From assembly GCA_944390045.1 (NCBI GenBank), contig CALXOO010000020.1, forward strand, positions 1-39,594: a stretch of DNA of 39,594 nucleotides, written 5' to 3'. Below are positions 18,020-26,785 of this stretch, piece after piece. A model generated the notes under the pieces. It saw nothing but the letters and a program-made list of their open reading frames with translations. It had not been told where the DNA came from and did no database searches. How positions within the stretch are numbered: position 1 is the first letter of the stretch; the number at the start of each line of letters is the position of its first letter. The translations under genes were made by a program, and so were the position numbers. This stretch comes from an uncultured Spirochaetales bacterium. Its GTDB lineage: Bacteria > Spirochaetota > Spirochaetia > Sphaerochaetales > Sphaerochaetaceae.

Positions 18020-19087
18020 TCAGTCGGAACTGAAGAGCTGGTCCAGATAGTCCTGGTCAACGACCCAGTGCCCGTCCTCCTCATCGAAGCTGAAGACGCT
18101 GAACGGGATATAGAGGGTCCTGTTCTCGCTTGCCGTGAGCACGACCTGACGCGAGAGGATGTTGACTTCCCCGACCTTCCACAGCTCATGGTCGATCTTT
18201 ATCCTGCTGCCCTCGCTGGGCATCTGGCTCTTTTCCTCGACGTAATAGTCATACTCGAAGGCGAGGCAGCACAGAAGCCTTCCGCAGGGCCCTGAGATCT
18301 TCAGGGAATTGAGCGAGAGGTTCTGCTCCTTGGCCATCTTGATCGAGACGGCCTGCATCTTGTCCGAGATGCAGTGGCAGCAGAAGTCCCTGCCGCAGAC
18401 AGACAGGCCGCCTATGATGCGGCTCTCGTCCCTGGCCCCCACCTGTCTCAGCTCTATTCTCAGCTTGAAGACCGAGCTGAGATCCTTGACCAGGTCACGG
18501 AAATCGACACGGTTGTCACTGGTGAAGAAGAAGACGAGCTTGTCCATGCCCAGAAGGAAGTGTGCGGCAATGAGCTTCATCTTCAGCTTGTGCTGAGCGA
18601 CCTTCTCACGGCACAGCAGCAGCGCCCTCTCCTCTCTGGCCTGGTTCTCGCTGTGGCGGGCCATCTCTGCCGGAGTCGCCAGATGATCGATCCAGTCAAC
18701 GTTCCCGGTGACCTTCACCTTCGCCGGCTCCCTGGCCGTCTGGCAGCCCATGCAGAACTCGCACTGGTGGACATCGGGCTGGCTGAGATCAACCTCGTTC
18801 TCCTCGCTCACGAGGACGCCTGAGGTCGGTCCGAAGTCCAGACAGGCACCGCGGACCTCGCTCTGTCCGCTCCTGTAATAGTCCTCAGGCTGGGGCGCAG
18901 GAGAGACAATGAAGCCAAGATCCAGTCCGTAGCGCGTATCATAGACGACGGGAGTCCCGGGATAGAGCACGCTGTCCCAGGCCTGCAGTGTTATATCATT
19001 GTAGGAGGGGTTCTTGACGACGTATACATAGGCATACTCGTCAGCCGGCCTCTCTTTTCTCTTTTTCATAACATCAGAAGTTAACAC
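18020..19087 (-). CDS. PSP1-domain protein, RicT/YaaT-like
   Basis: Matches the PSP1/YaaT family in its cysteine pattern: VCGRDFCCHC and SGPCGRLLCCLAFEYDYY, with LVFFFTSDNRVDFRDLVKDLSSVFKLRIELRQVGARDE before them. In Bacillus, YaaT (RicT) works with YlbF and YmcA in an Fe-S-containing complex that promotes RNA processing. No partner gene is in view. An extra cysteine group (CEFCMGC, about residues 119-125) lies in the N-terminal half. The frame opens with GTG at 19087 and has an in-frame ATG at 19069. Neither has a strong ribosome site, so the true start is uncertain. It is divergent from dus with only 48 bases between. Confidence 0.88.
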   Translation of the reverse strand: MLTSDVMKKRKERPADEYAYVYVVKNPSYNDITLQAWDSVLYPGTPVVYDTRYGLDLGFIVSPAPQPEDYYRSGQSEVRGACLDFGPTSGVLVSEENEVDLSQPDVHQCEFCMGCQTAREPAKVKVTGNVDWIDHLATPAEMARHSENQAREERALLLCREKVAQHKLKMKLIAAHFLLGMDKLVFFFTSDNRVDFRDLVKDLSSVFKLRIELRQVGARDESRIIGGLSVCGRDFCCHCISDKMQAVSIKMAKEQNLSLNSLKISGPCGRLLCCLAFEYDYYVEEKSQMPSEGSRIKIDHELWKVGEVNILSRQVVLTASENRTLYIPFSVFSFDEEDGHWVVDQDYLDQLFSSD

Positions 19088-19135
19088 ATTGTCACGCCTT
19101 GAGCAAAGGGGAGAATTAGGTCATCATAGCCATCC

Positions 19136-20113
19136 ATGACCATCGGAACGCTGACAACACCAAACCCGTACTTTCTGGCCCCGCTGGCCGGCTATACAGA
19201 CGCGCCCTTCAGGAGAATAGCCCATGAATGGGGCTCCGGCTGCGCCGTGACCGAAATGGTCAGCGCCGAAGGCCTGGCCAGGGACGGGAAGAACACGCTG
19301 CACCTGCTCAGGCGCTACGAGGGCGAGGACAATCTGATCATCCAGATCTTCGCACCGGACAGGGATCCCGTCGGGCGCTGTCTCGACACGCTGCTGTCCT
19401 ACAGGCCTTCCATGATAGACCTGAACTGCGGCTGCCCGGTGAACAAGGTTGTCAGGACCGGCGCGGGCAGCGCCCTGATGAAGGATCCCGGCAGGATCCA
19501 CTCAATAGTATCCTTCCTGTGCGCTAACGCACCCTGCCCCGTCTCAGTCAAGTTCCGCCTGGGCTGGGACAGCGCGAGCGAGAACTATCTCGAGGTTGCG
19601 GACGCCTGCATCGACGCCGGTGCCTCGATGCTGACGCTGCATGCCAGGACAAGAGGCCAGATGTATTCCGGAAAGGCGGACTGGGACAAGATCAGGATAC
19701 TTAAGGACCATGTCAGGGGCCAGAATGCCGCAGTCTTCGCATCCGGTGACATTTTCTGCGGCGCCGACGCGCTTGAGGTCATGGCACGCACAGGCTGCGA
19801 CGGGGTCATGTTCGCCCGCGGGGCAATCGGAAACCCCTTCATCTTCCGCCAGACGGAACTGGCCGCGAAAGGCATTGACTGGTCCGCAGATGTACAGGTG
19901 CGCATCAGCACGCTGATCCGCCACCTGGACTACATGATAGAGGACAGCGGCGAGGCAAAGGCCGTGCGCGAGATGAGAAAGCATGCCATGGGATACCTCA
20001 AGGGACTTGAGGGAGCATCGAAGGCGAAGGCCGCAATAAACTCCGCAATGACAAGGGACGACTATCTCAGGGCGCTGGAAGCGGTTGAGAGTGCAGCATC
20101 AGCCGTACGCTGA
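19136..20113 (+). CDS. dus: tRNA-dihydrouridine synthase
   Basis: FMN enzyme that reduces specific uridines in the tRNA D-loop. TIM-barrel motifs are clear: FLAPLAGYTDAPFRRIA at the start, the catalytic cysteine C100 in MIDLNCGCPVNKVVRTGAGSALM, KFRLGWD, LTLHARTRGQMYSGKADW, FASGDIF and GCDGVMFARGAIGNPFIF (FMN phosphate site). At 325 residues it is the normal length for the DusB-like bacterial group, though the subgroup is not certain. The ATG at 19136 lacks a good ribosome site but is the only start before the conserved barrel. Confidence 0.95.
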   Translation: MTIGTLTTPNPYFLAPLAGYTDAPFRRIAHEWGSGCAVTEMVSAEGLARDGKNTLHLLRRYEGEDNLIIQIFAPDRDPVGRCLDTLLSYRPSMIDLNCGCPVNKVVRTGAGSALMKDPGRIHSIVSFLCANAPCPVSVKFRLGWDSASENYLEVADACIDAGASMLTLHARTRGQMYSGKADWDKIRILKDHVRGQNAAVFASGDIFCGADALEVMARTGCDGVMFARGAIGNPFIFRQTELAAKGIDWSADVQVRISTLIRHLDYMIEDSGEAKAVREMRKHAMGYLKGLEGASKAKAAINSAMTRDDYLRALEAVESAASAVR

Positions 20114-20152
20114 GCCTGTGCGCGCCATCAATGTGAAGTTTTCATTTTTTGT

Positions 20153-20181
20153 TTGAGTTTGAATTCTCCAGGGCTTAAAAT
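20153..20181 (+). promoter_or_regulatory. Candidate sigma-70 promoter of the purD-like gene
   Basis: TTGAGT (20153-20158), 17-base spacer, TAAAAT (20176-20181), 33 bases before the ATG. It sits in the AT-rich gap after dus. Confidence 0.55.
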
Positions 20182-20214
20182 GTACTTGTTCCCCGAATTC
20201 GGAAGGAGGAGTCT

Positions 20215-21492
20215 ATGCGAGTGCTGATCCTGGGATCCGGAGCCAAAGACCATGCGATCTGCTGGTGGTTCTGGCAAAGCAACTACCTGAGCGAGCTATT
20301 CATTGCGCCCGGCAATGCGGCCACCGGACGCTTTGCGACCAACCTGCCCTCAATAGATCCCTGCGACCCTGTGGAGGTGTATGAGGCCTGCAGGGAGAAC
20401 AGGATAGACTTCGTCTTCATCGGAACCGAGGCGCCGCTGTTCACCGGTGTGGTCGATTACCTGAACGAGAGGGGGATCGCGACTTTCGGTGCCCCGAAGA
20501 AGGCCCTGAAGCTCGAGGCGGACCGCAACTTTGCCCGCGCGTTCACCGACAGGCACAACATCCCCACGCCCAGGAGGAACCTCTTCGAGAACAGACAGGC
20601 TCTCGAGCGCTTCCTCTCCCGGCACAGGGGAGAGCACTTTGTGCTGAAGAGCAACTCCATGGCCCCGAGCCGCATCATGCTGGACTCCAGTGACGAGGCG
20701 GCGCTGCTGTCCTTCGCGGACAGGCTTTTCGAGCGCGGCCCGGTCCTGCTTGAGGAACATGTGAAAGGAGTGCATCTCACTGCGACAGTGCTGGTGGACA
20801 ACAACGGTTTCTTCGCCCTTCCACTGACAAGCGACTACATGTACTCCAGCGAGGAGGACGGACTGCCGACCGGAGGAATGGGAAGCGTCTGTCCCATCAA
20901 CATGCCTCAGGACACGATGAAGGCCATAAGGGAGACGGTGATCGAGCCGACTATCTACGCGATGAAGGTGGAGCAGCTCTCATACAAGGGGGTGCTCACC
21001 ATCTCGATAATAGTCAATGACGAGAATCTTCCTGTCGTCGTGGACTACCATGTCCGCTTCAACGACCCGGCCACACAGGCCATGGTCGGCCTGGTGCGCA
21101 ACGACATCATCTCGCTTCTGGCGGCGATGAAGGAGGACAGGCTGGCGGATGAGGAGCTGTCACTGCGTGACGGAAGCACGGTGGCTGTCGTGGTCGCCAG
21201 CGAGAACTACCCCATGGATCCGGTTGTCGGGAGAAAGATAGACCCCATCAGTCCGATACTCCTTTTCAACACGCTGTGCGACCTGCCTCTGGTGTTCACA
21301 GGAGCCGTCCAGGGCGATGACCCGGCAAACCTCGTCACCAGCGGAGGACGCTGCTTCACTGTCGTGGGACACGGAAGGACTATCGCCGAGGCCAACAGGG
21401 CCGCATATGAGCACCTGGGCCTCTTCCGCTTCGAGGGAGCCTGGAGCCGTGCCGACATCGGCAACGCCTTCATGATCCAGAACGAGAACTAG
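20215..21492 (+). CDS. PurD-like ATP-grasp protein with altered active-site motifs
   Basis: Overall order and length (425 residues) follow phosphoribosylamine--glycine ligase (GARS), but many signature positions differ. GSGGREHA is GSGAKDHA (7-14). The flexible ATP loop KADGLAAGKGV is KSNSMAPSRIM (145-155), keeping only the lysine. TGGMGS (219-224) is kept. The metal-binding EFNxRFGDPETQ becomes DYHVRFNDPATQ (277-288), replacing the Glu and Asn ligands by Asp and His. No other purine-pathway gene is near. So it may be a GARS paralogue with a different substrate or an inactive one; annotating it as true purD would be risky. Strong AAGGAGGAG and a promoter precede ATG. The stop overlaps that of rlmB on the other strand. 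Confidence 0.8.
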   Translation: MRVLILGSGAKDHAICWWFWQSNYLSELFIAPGNAATGRFATNLPSIDPCDPVEVYEACRENRIDFVFIGTEAPLFTGVVDYLNERGIATFGAPKKALKLEADRNFARAFTDRHNIPTPRRNLFENRQALERFLSRHRGEHFVLKSNSMAPSRIMLDSSDEAALLSFADRLFERGPVLLEEHVKGVHLTATVLVDNNGFFALPLTSDYMYSSEEDGLPTGGMGSVCPINMPQDTMKAIRETVIEPTIYAMKVEQLSYKGVLTISIIVNDENLPVVVDYHVRFNDPATQAMVGLVRNDIISLLAAMKEDRLADEELSLRDGSTVAVVVASENYPMDPVVGRKIDPISPILLFNTLCDLPLVFTGAVQGDDPANLVTSGGRCFTVVGHGRTIAEANRAAYEHLGLFRFEGAWSRADIGNAFMIQNEN

Positions 21493-22226
21493 CCTCTTCT
21501 GAACTCATACATCAGGATACCGGCTGCCACGGAGACATTGAGTGAGTCGATGTGTCCTGACATCGGTATTCTGGCCATGATGTCGCACTTGCGCTTGACC
21601 AGGGGACTGATGCCGCTGCCTTCGCTGCCAAGCACGATGGCCGTGCGTGGGGACCACCTGACCTTGTAGCTGTCCTCCCCGTCCATGTCTGCCCCATACA
21701 CCCAGAAGCCCGCGTCCTTCAGCTCATCGATGACACGGGAAAGATTTGTGACGACGGCAAGAGGAACGTACTGCGCGGCCCCGGATGAGACCTTCACGAC
21801 AGTCTCATTGGCCTGGACGCTGCGCCGCTCGGGAATGACGACCAGACTCGCGGAGAACTGATCGGCAGAACGGAGGATCGCGCCAAGGTTATGAGGATCC
21901 GTTATTCCGTCCAGGATAATGACGAGTGCGCCCTCATCCTCCGCAAGGCCATTGATGAACTGCTGTACAGTCGTCTCCTTCAGCCTGCTGGCACCGGTTC
22001 TCGGTCCCCCCAGATCCAGGATGGCACCCCTGACATCACGTCCGGGAAGCATCTTCTCAAGCTCATTCTTCGACAGTTTCCTGACTGCGACCTTGCCCGT
22101 GAGCATGGCCTGCCGTTCCAGACCGGCAAGGGACTGTGCCCCTCTCATCAGATAAAGCGTACTTCCAGCCGGGGCCTTCTTGAGGGCCTCCTCAATGGCA
22201 TGATGCCCGTAAACTTTCTCACCCAT
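21489..22226 (-). CDS. rlmB: 23S rRNA 2'-O-methyltransferase of the RlmB/TrmH (SpoU) family
   Basis: SAM-dependent 2'-O-ribose methyltransferase with a trefoil knot. The N-terminal ~70 residues (VYGHHAIEEALKKAP, RKLSKNELEKMLP) are the substrate-binding L30e-like domain typical of RlmB. SpoU motif 1 is DPHNLGAILRSAD, motif 2 IVLGSEGSGIS, motif 3 IDSLNVSVAAGILMYE. At 245 residues it fits RlmB (Gm2251 in E. coli), although the exact target is inferred. It converges on the purD-like gene with overlapping stop codons. The ribosome site is weak. Confidence 0.9.
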   Translation of the reverse strand: MGEKVYGHHAIEEALKKAPAGSTLYLMRGAQSLAGLERQAMLTGKVAVRKLSKNELEKMLPGRDVRGAILDLGGPRTGASRLKETTVQQFINGLAEDEGALVIILDGITDPHNLGAILRSADQFSASLVVIPERRSVQANETVVKVSSGAAQYVPLAVVTNLSRVIDELKDAGFWVYGADMDGEDSYKVRWSPRTAIVLGSEGSGISPLVKRKCDIMARIPMSGHIDSLNVSVAAGILMYEFRRG

Positions 22227-22275
22227 AGTGCCACAACCTTAACACAGATCTTTCCGCACGGCCAGTGCAGGTCCA

Positions 22276-23046
22276 TCACAGCAGGCGGAAGTGCTCCAGA
22301 GCCAGCCTGATGCCGTCTTCGTCGATGTCCTGCGTGATATGGCCCGCGGCCTCCTTCGCCCTCTGGCAGGCATTGCCCATCGCGACGGAGTTGGAGAAGG
22401 CGGCAAGCATGGACACATCGTTGTCGCCGTCACCGAAGACCAGACACTCATCCGGCAGGATGCCGTGTTTTTCCAGCATCGTGGCGATCCCCCTGTCCTT
22501 GCCGGCATCCGCCCTGATCACATCGAAGGCGTAGTCATTCCAGCGGGAGCCGGTACAGCCGGGAAGCTGCGCGACTATCGCATCCTGCTGGTCGGCAGAA
22601 GCATAGAAGATGAGCTGGAAGATATCCGCATCCCCTATGGCCCTGACAAGGGGAACCGGCATTCCGATGGTGGCCTGGGCATGAAGCGCGCTCTCATTCA
22701 GGAAGTTTGTGTACATGCCGTCCTTCTCGACGACGAGAAGCGGCATGCGGCGGCTGTTGAAGATCGAAACGATGTTCTCACGGGCCTTCCCCGTGATCGG
22801 AAAGGCTGAGACAAGCTGCCCGTCCCTGTCGTAGTTCAGTGTGCCGTTCAGCGTCACGAAGCCGTCGAAGAAGGTCCAGTCCTCGTCCAGGCTGAACATC
22901 TCGTCATAGTGACGTCCTGTCGCGATGAAGAGCAGGATGCCCTGCTCTCTCAGCTCCCGCAGGGCCTGCCAGGCCGACGGCGGTATGCGCTTCTGAGTAT
23001 GGGAATAGAGTGTATTGTCTATGTCGAAGAAAACTGCCCTGATCAT
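22276..23046 (-). CDS. Cof-type HAD-superfamily phosphatase
   Basis: Phosphatase of the haloacid dehalogenase superfamily, C2 (Cof/YbiV-like) cap type; such enzymes act on small phosphorylated metabolites. Motif I is FFDIDNTLYS at the N-terminus, motif II FIATGRHYDE, motif III lysine in ADAGKDRGI, motif IV VFGDGDNDVSML. The true start is the ATG at 23046, preceded by AGGAGAG; the frame stays open farther upstream but has no family sequence there. Probably co-transcribed with rlmB, 49 bases downstream. The substrate is unknown. Confidence 0.92.
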   Translation of the reverse strand: MIRAVFFDIDNTLYSHTQKRIPPSAWQALRELREQGILLFIATGRHYDEMFSLDEDWTFFDGFVTLNGTLNYDRDGQLVSAFPITGKARENIVSIFNSRRMPLLVVEKDGMYTNFLNESALHAQATIGMPVPLVRAIGDADIFQLIFYASADQQDAIVAQLPGCTGSRWNDYAFDVIRADAGKDRGIATMLEKHGILPDECLVFGDGDNDVSMLAAFSNSVAMGNACQRAKEAAGHITQDIDEDGIRLALEHFRLL

Positions 23047-23102
23047 GTCTCTCCTTTCATTGCACTGCCGCAGCGAAAAGCGCGCAGCAGTCCGGAATAC
23101 GC

Positions 23103-23129
23103 AAAAGGAGCCTGCTGTGCACAGGCTCC
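23103..23129 (-). terminator. Intrinsic terminator of the barrel-protein gene
   Basis: Minus strand: GGAGCCTG and CAGGCTCC form a perfect 8-bp stem with a 7-base loop, followed by TTTT. It lies 24 bases after the stop at 23153. Confidence 0.8.
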
Positions 23130-23152
23130 CCTGCTTCCGGCCGGACCGGAAC

Positions 23153-23662
23153 TCAGAAAGTCCAGATGGCTCCCAGATAGGCGCCAAGCTCGAACTTCAC
23201 GTTGAGATCGTTTGCAGTGATCAGGCTGAAGCCGGGTGCAAGGCGGAAGTAGACTGTTATGGGCACATCGCTGATCTGGGCGAAGTCATACTCGATTCCG
23301 AAGGGGAAGAGCACGGCCAGATTGAATGTGGTCGGATCACCGAAATGGACTGAGGTGCTCAGTCCGGCACCGATCGTGAGCGGGAACTCAAGGCCGCGGC
23401 CGCCGTCGATTGTATATAAATTCCAGTTGAAGGCCGCATCACCGCCGAAGCCGAAGCCGCTGCTGTTCAGGCTGAACGTGGAAAGACCGACATTGGCCAG
23501 GACATCAAAGTCCCCGAATCCGAAGCGGAGGGCCACACCTGTGTTGTTGCCAAAATTGACACCTACACCGACACTGTTGTCCTCACTTGTACCGCCGATT
23601 GCGAAAAGCGGGGTCACGAGCATGACAAGTGCGAGTGCCAGAAGCATGATTTTCTTCTTCAT
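23153..23662 (-). CDS. Small outer-membrane beta-barrel-like protein
   Basis: From the ATG at 23662 (GAGGAGA upstream), MKKKIMLLALALVMLVTPLFA is a cleavable signal peptide. The mature ~148 residues alternate polar and hydrophobic residues in strand-length blocks (VGVGVNFGNNTGVALRFGFG, GLEFPLTIGAGLSTSVHFG, ITVYFRLAPGFSLI) and end in FELGAYLGAIWTF. The terminal Phe is the usual BAM recognition signal of outer-membrane barrels. The size suggests an 8-stranded barrel. I do not recognise a specific family. It is a single-gene unit with a terminator; repeated TGGYCAA half-sites lie upstream. Confidence 0.85.
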   Translation of the reverse strand: MKKKIMLLALALVMLVTPLFAIGGTSEDNSVGVGVNFGNNTGVALRFGFGDFDVLANVGLSTFSLNSSGFGFGGDAAFNWNLYTIDGGRGLEFPLTIGAGLSTSVHFGDPTTFNLAVLFPFGIEYDFAQISDVPITVYFRLAPGFSLITANDLNVKFELGAYLGAIWTF

Positions 23663-23719
23663 TATCTGATTCTCCTCGTTCTCCATCAGGAAAACTCATT
23701 AGTAATATAGTAATGAAAC

Positions 23720-23754
23720 TGGCCAAGGTTACACTTCACGGTGGAAATTGACCA
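23720..23754. promoter_or_regulatory. Inverted TGGYCAA half-sites upstream of the barrel gene
   Basis: TGGCCAA (23720-23726) and TTGACCA (23748-23754) face each other 21 bases apart. The second is an exact arm of the perfect palindrome found before pspA (38416-38430). They lie 58-92 bases before the barrel-protein ATG. This may be an operator for a shared regulator, but a single heptamer match may be chance. No sigma-54 -24/-12 pair is present here. Confidence 0.3.
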
Positions 23755-23776
23755 GTTTTGCGTCTTTTGTCCCAGT

Positions 23777-24619
23777 TCAGGATTTCACCAGGCTGACATC
23801 GAGCCTGTTGAAAGGTATGCTGATGCCCTCTCTGTCCAGGGCACCGTACACCTCTCTCTGGAAGCGCCAGTTGACGGCCCAGTAGTCACCGTTGGCGACC
23901 CAGGGACGGACGATGAAGTCCACTGACGAGGCACTCAGCCTGGACACCTCGACAGTCGGAGCGGGATCGGAGAGCACTTCCGGATAGCTCTCAAGCAGGG
24001 ACAGGATCACACGGCGGGTCTTGTCCAGGTCGCTTCCATAGGCCACGCCGACGCTCATGTCCAGACGGCGGGTCGGGCTTGCGGAGACATTCGTGATCGC
24101 TTCCTCGAGCACAAGCTTATTTGCCATCGTGATCTTCTTCTGGTCCCCTGTGCGCAGTGTTATCGAGATGCCGTCCATTGCCTCCACCGTACCCTCCACA
24201 GAGCCTATGATGACATAGTCTCCAAGCGCGAAGGGATTGTTGAGGGCCAGCAGCAGACCCGAGAAGACGTTGCTGATGGACTCCTGAAGCGCGAAGCCCA
24301 GCACGACGCCGGTGATTCCGAGTCCGGCTATCACAGGGGCCAGATTGATGCCCCAGATCTGGAGGATGATGAGTATTGCGAAAAGCCAGACGATGACACC
24401 GACGACCTTGCCGATGAAGCCGGCCATCAGGGGCGTGAGCTTTCCGGGCTCCTTCATGCTGGCCTTCCTGAGAAGGCGGCGCACGACCGTGTTCACGATC
24501 TTCGCGATCAGCGCGGTAAGGGCTGACAGCCCTATCATGATCAGAATGTGGGCAAGTGTGCTGAATGAGGCACTCGCGATCTGGCCGACGACCTCCACCA
24601 TGTCTCCAGTGTTGTCCAT
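23777..24619 (-). CDS. mscS: Small-conductance mechanosensitive channel, MscS family
   Basis: Opens on membrane tension to release solutes during hypo-osmotic shock. Three N-terminal TM helices (about residues 15-42, 63-88, 94-120) end in the pore helix VIAGLGITGVVLGFALQESISNVFSG, with the Gly/Ala packing pattern typical of MscS TM3. The beta domain follows (NPFALGDYVIIGSVEGTVEAMDGISITLRT) and then the alpha/beta C-terminal domain. At 280 residues it is close to E. coli MscS (286). GGAAG precedes ATG. Its leader contains overlapping hairpins. Confidence 0.95.
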   Translation of the reverse strand: MDNTGDMVEVVGQIASASFSTLAHILIMIGLSALTALIAKIVNTVVRRLLRKASMKEPGKLTPLMAGFIGKVVGVIVWLFAILIILQIWGINLAPVIAGLGITGVVLGFALQESISNVFSGLLLALNNPFALGDYVIIGSVEGTVEAMDGISITLRTGDQKKITMANKLVLEEAITNVSASPTRRLDMSVGVAYGSDLDKTRRVILSLLESYPEVLSDPAPTVEVSRLSASSVDFIVRPWVANGDYWAVNWRFQREVYGALDREGISIPFNRLDVSLVKS

Positions 24620-24630
24620 AATACTTCCGG

Positions 24631-24657
24631 CACAGCAGCGTCAGTCCTGTGCTGACG
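24631..24657 (-). promoter_or_regulatory. Overlapping hairpins in the mscS leader
   Basis: CGTCAG (24639-24644) and CTGACG (24652-24657) form a perfect hairpin with a 7-base loop. An alternative pairing, CACAG (24631-24635) with CTGTG (24647-24651), uses the loop of the first. The region lies 12-38 bases before the mscS ATG, so the two folds would be mutually exclusive near the ribosome site. Functional meaning unknown. Confidence 0.3.
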
Positions 24658-24769
24658 TGGGGGACGCCGGCCTCCTGTTTCCCCTCTCGAGTGCGGAGGA
24701 CTGCCCTCCCCACATCCGGCGGCGGCCGCTCTGGCCCCGTGCTGGATCATATTGACATGTTTTCCCACA

Positions 24770-24805
24770 GAAGACAACGGAGGCCGGACATGAATCCGGT
24801 CTCCG
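24770..24805 (-). terminator. Stem-loop after htpG, probable terminator
   Basis: Minus strand: CGGAGACCGGA and TCCGGCCTCCG pair over 11 bp with one mismatch and a 6-base loop, followed by a moderately T-rich TTGTCTTCTG. It lies 22 bases after the htpG stop. Confidence 0.6.
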
Positions 24806-24826
24806 CAGCTCTCTGACATTCACTCC

Positions 24827-26698
24827 TCAGCCGAGCAGTCTGGTGACGCGCTTCGCGAAGAGCGCCGGATCCTTCGGCATGATGCCCTCGGCAAGATAGG
24901 CCTGGTCGAGAATCACGGATGCGATATCGCTGATGTATTCCTCATCCGAGCTTTCCTCAACCTTTCTGACCAGCGCATTGGTGCTGTTGACCTCGAGAAT
25001 AGGCTTGACCTCGTCAAGCTCTCCGCCGCCCATCTGCTTCAGGATCTTCTGCATCTGGAGCGAGGGATCATTCTCGTCAAGGACGATGACTGCGGCGCAG
25101 TCTGATGTGAGACGGCCGGACACGACGACATTCTTGACCCTGTCGCCCAGAGCCTTCCTGAACTTCTCGGCCAGTGCGGACTCCTGTCCGTCATCCTTCT
25201 TCTCATCCTTTCCCAGATCGTCCATCGCACCGGTCTTGTTGATGGCCTTGAAAGGCAGTTCCTTGTACTCATACATGGAGGTGACCACGATATCGTCGAT
25301 GTCGTCATCCATGATCAGGACCTCATAGCCCTTCTCCTTGTAGGATGCAAGCAGAGGACTGTTCCTGAGGATGTCCTCACGGCCACCGGTGATGTAATAG
25401 ATGGCCTTCTGGTCCTCCTTCATCCTCTCCTTGTAGGCGGCAAGCGAGGTGTAGCCTTCTACGGCAGTCGACTTATAGCGTACCAGGTCCATCAGGGCAT
25501 CACGGTTGGCATAGTCGCTGTAAAGCCCCTCCTTCAGTGGTCTGTTGTACTGCTCAATGAACTTCGTGTAGATCTCGGGGGTGGTGGTCGCGATCTACTT
25601 GAACTCCCCAAGCAGCTTCTTCACGGATCCGGTGCGGATCGCGCTCATGATCCTGTTCTCCTGGAGAATCTCCCTGGAGACATTGAGAGGCAGGTCCTCG
25701 CTGTCGATGACGCCGCGCACGAAGCGCAGATAGGTGGGAAGGAGATCCTTGTCGTCGTCGGTGATGTAGACACGCTTCACGTAGAGCTTCACACCGGGTC
25801 TGTAGTCGGCATAGTACATGTCGAAGGGTGCCTTCGCCGGAATGTAGAAGAGAGTCGTGTACTCAGTCGCTCCCTCAGCATGCGTATGGATGTAGAAGAG
25901 CGGATCCTCGCTGTCAGAGTAGTTGTTCTTGTAGAACTCCTTGTACTCCTCGTCCTTGATGCTGCTCTTGCTGCGGGTCCACAGGGCGCTTGCGCTGTTG
26001 ATCTGCTCCCTCTTGTGCTCGACTTCCTTGACAGGATTGCCCTCGCTGTCTTTCTCATCCTTGTAATGCTCCTGGTCATACTCCAGGTAGATCGGATAGG
26101 CGATGTGGTCAGAGTACTTCTTGATCAGTGTCTCGAGCTGCCAGCGGTTCGCATAGTCCTCTCCGTCCTTGTTGAGGTGGAGGATGATTGTGCTGCCCTG
26201 CTCCGCTCTGGTGGCCGGCGTGACAGTATATGTGCTCTTTCCCTCGCTCTCCCACTGGAAGGCATCCTCTCCTCCGGCCTTCCTGGAGATGACGGTGACC
26301 TTGTCCGCGACCATGAAGGCCGAATAGAAGCCGACACCGAACTGGCCGATGAGGTTGCTGTTCTTGCGGGCATCATCGCCGAGGTTCTCGAGGAACTTCT
26401 TAGTGCCGCTTGAGGCAATCGTGCCCAGGTTGTTGTTCAGCTCCTCCTCGTCCATTCCGATGCCGTTGTCGCTGATCGTCAGCGTCCTGGCAGCAGAGTC
26501 GAAACTTATATTGATGCAGGGATCGAAGGCGAAGCCCTTCAGCTTCTCGTCACTCAGGCTGAGGTACTTCAGCTTGTCGATCGCATCAGATGCGTTTGAA
26601 ATGAGCTCTCGGAGAAAGATCTCCCGGTTTGAATAAAGTGAGTGGATGATCAGGTTAAGCAGATCATTCACTTCTGTCTTGAATTGTTTCCTGCCCAT
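24827..26698 (-). pseudogene. htpG: HSP90-family chaperone HtpG, interrupted by an in-frame TAG
   Basis: ATP-dependent chaperone dimer. The N-terminal GHKL ATPase domain is intact (LISNASDAIDKLKYLSL, ISDNGIGMDEEELNNNLGTIASSG, LIGQFGVGFYSAFMVADKV), as is most of the middle domain (RVYITDDDKDLLPTYLRFVRGVIDSEDLPLNVSREILQ). After LLGEFK the frame meets TAG at 25595-25597 (codon 368 of 623), then continues in the same frame with IATTTPEIYTKFIEQYNRPLKEGLYSDYANRD and the rest of HtpG to 24827. Total length is normal, so only one codon is affected. Translation from the TAG would end without the C-terminal dimerisation domain. I chose the ATG at 26698 (GGGAGAG upstream). Possible explanations are a nonsense mutation, strain mixture, sequencing error or readthrough. 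Confidence 0.93.
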
Positions 26699-26736
26699 AT
26701 GCTCTCCCATATGTCATTTGTGATTTTCAAAGGGCA

Positions 26737-26765
26737 AATATATTAACGGGGAGGGCAATCGGCAA
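26737..26765 (-). promoter_or_regulatory. Candidate sigma-70 promoter of htpG
   Basis: Minus strand: TTGCCG (26760-26765), 17-base spacer, TATATT (26737-26742), 39 bases before the htpG ATG. No CIRCE inverted repeat is visible. Confidence 0.6.
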
Positions 26766-26785
26766 GAGGGCCGGAAAGGGCGCCC

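Noticed and set aside
25595..25597. Idea that TAG is recoded as an amino acid in this genome
   Set aside because: Several intact genes in the window end in TAG (rlmN, cinA, the purD-like gene, glf, rlmB, the ABC ATPase), so TAG is an ordinary stop here.
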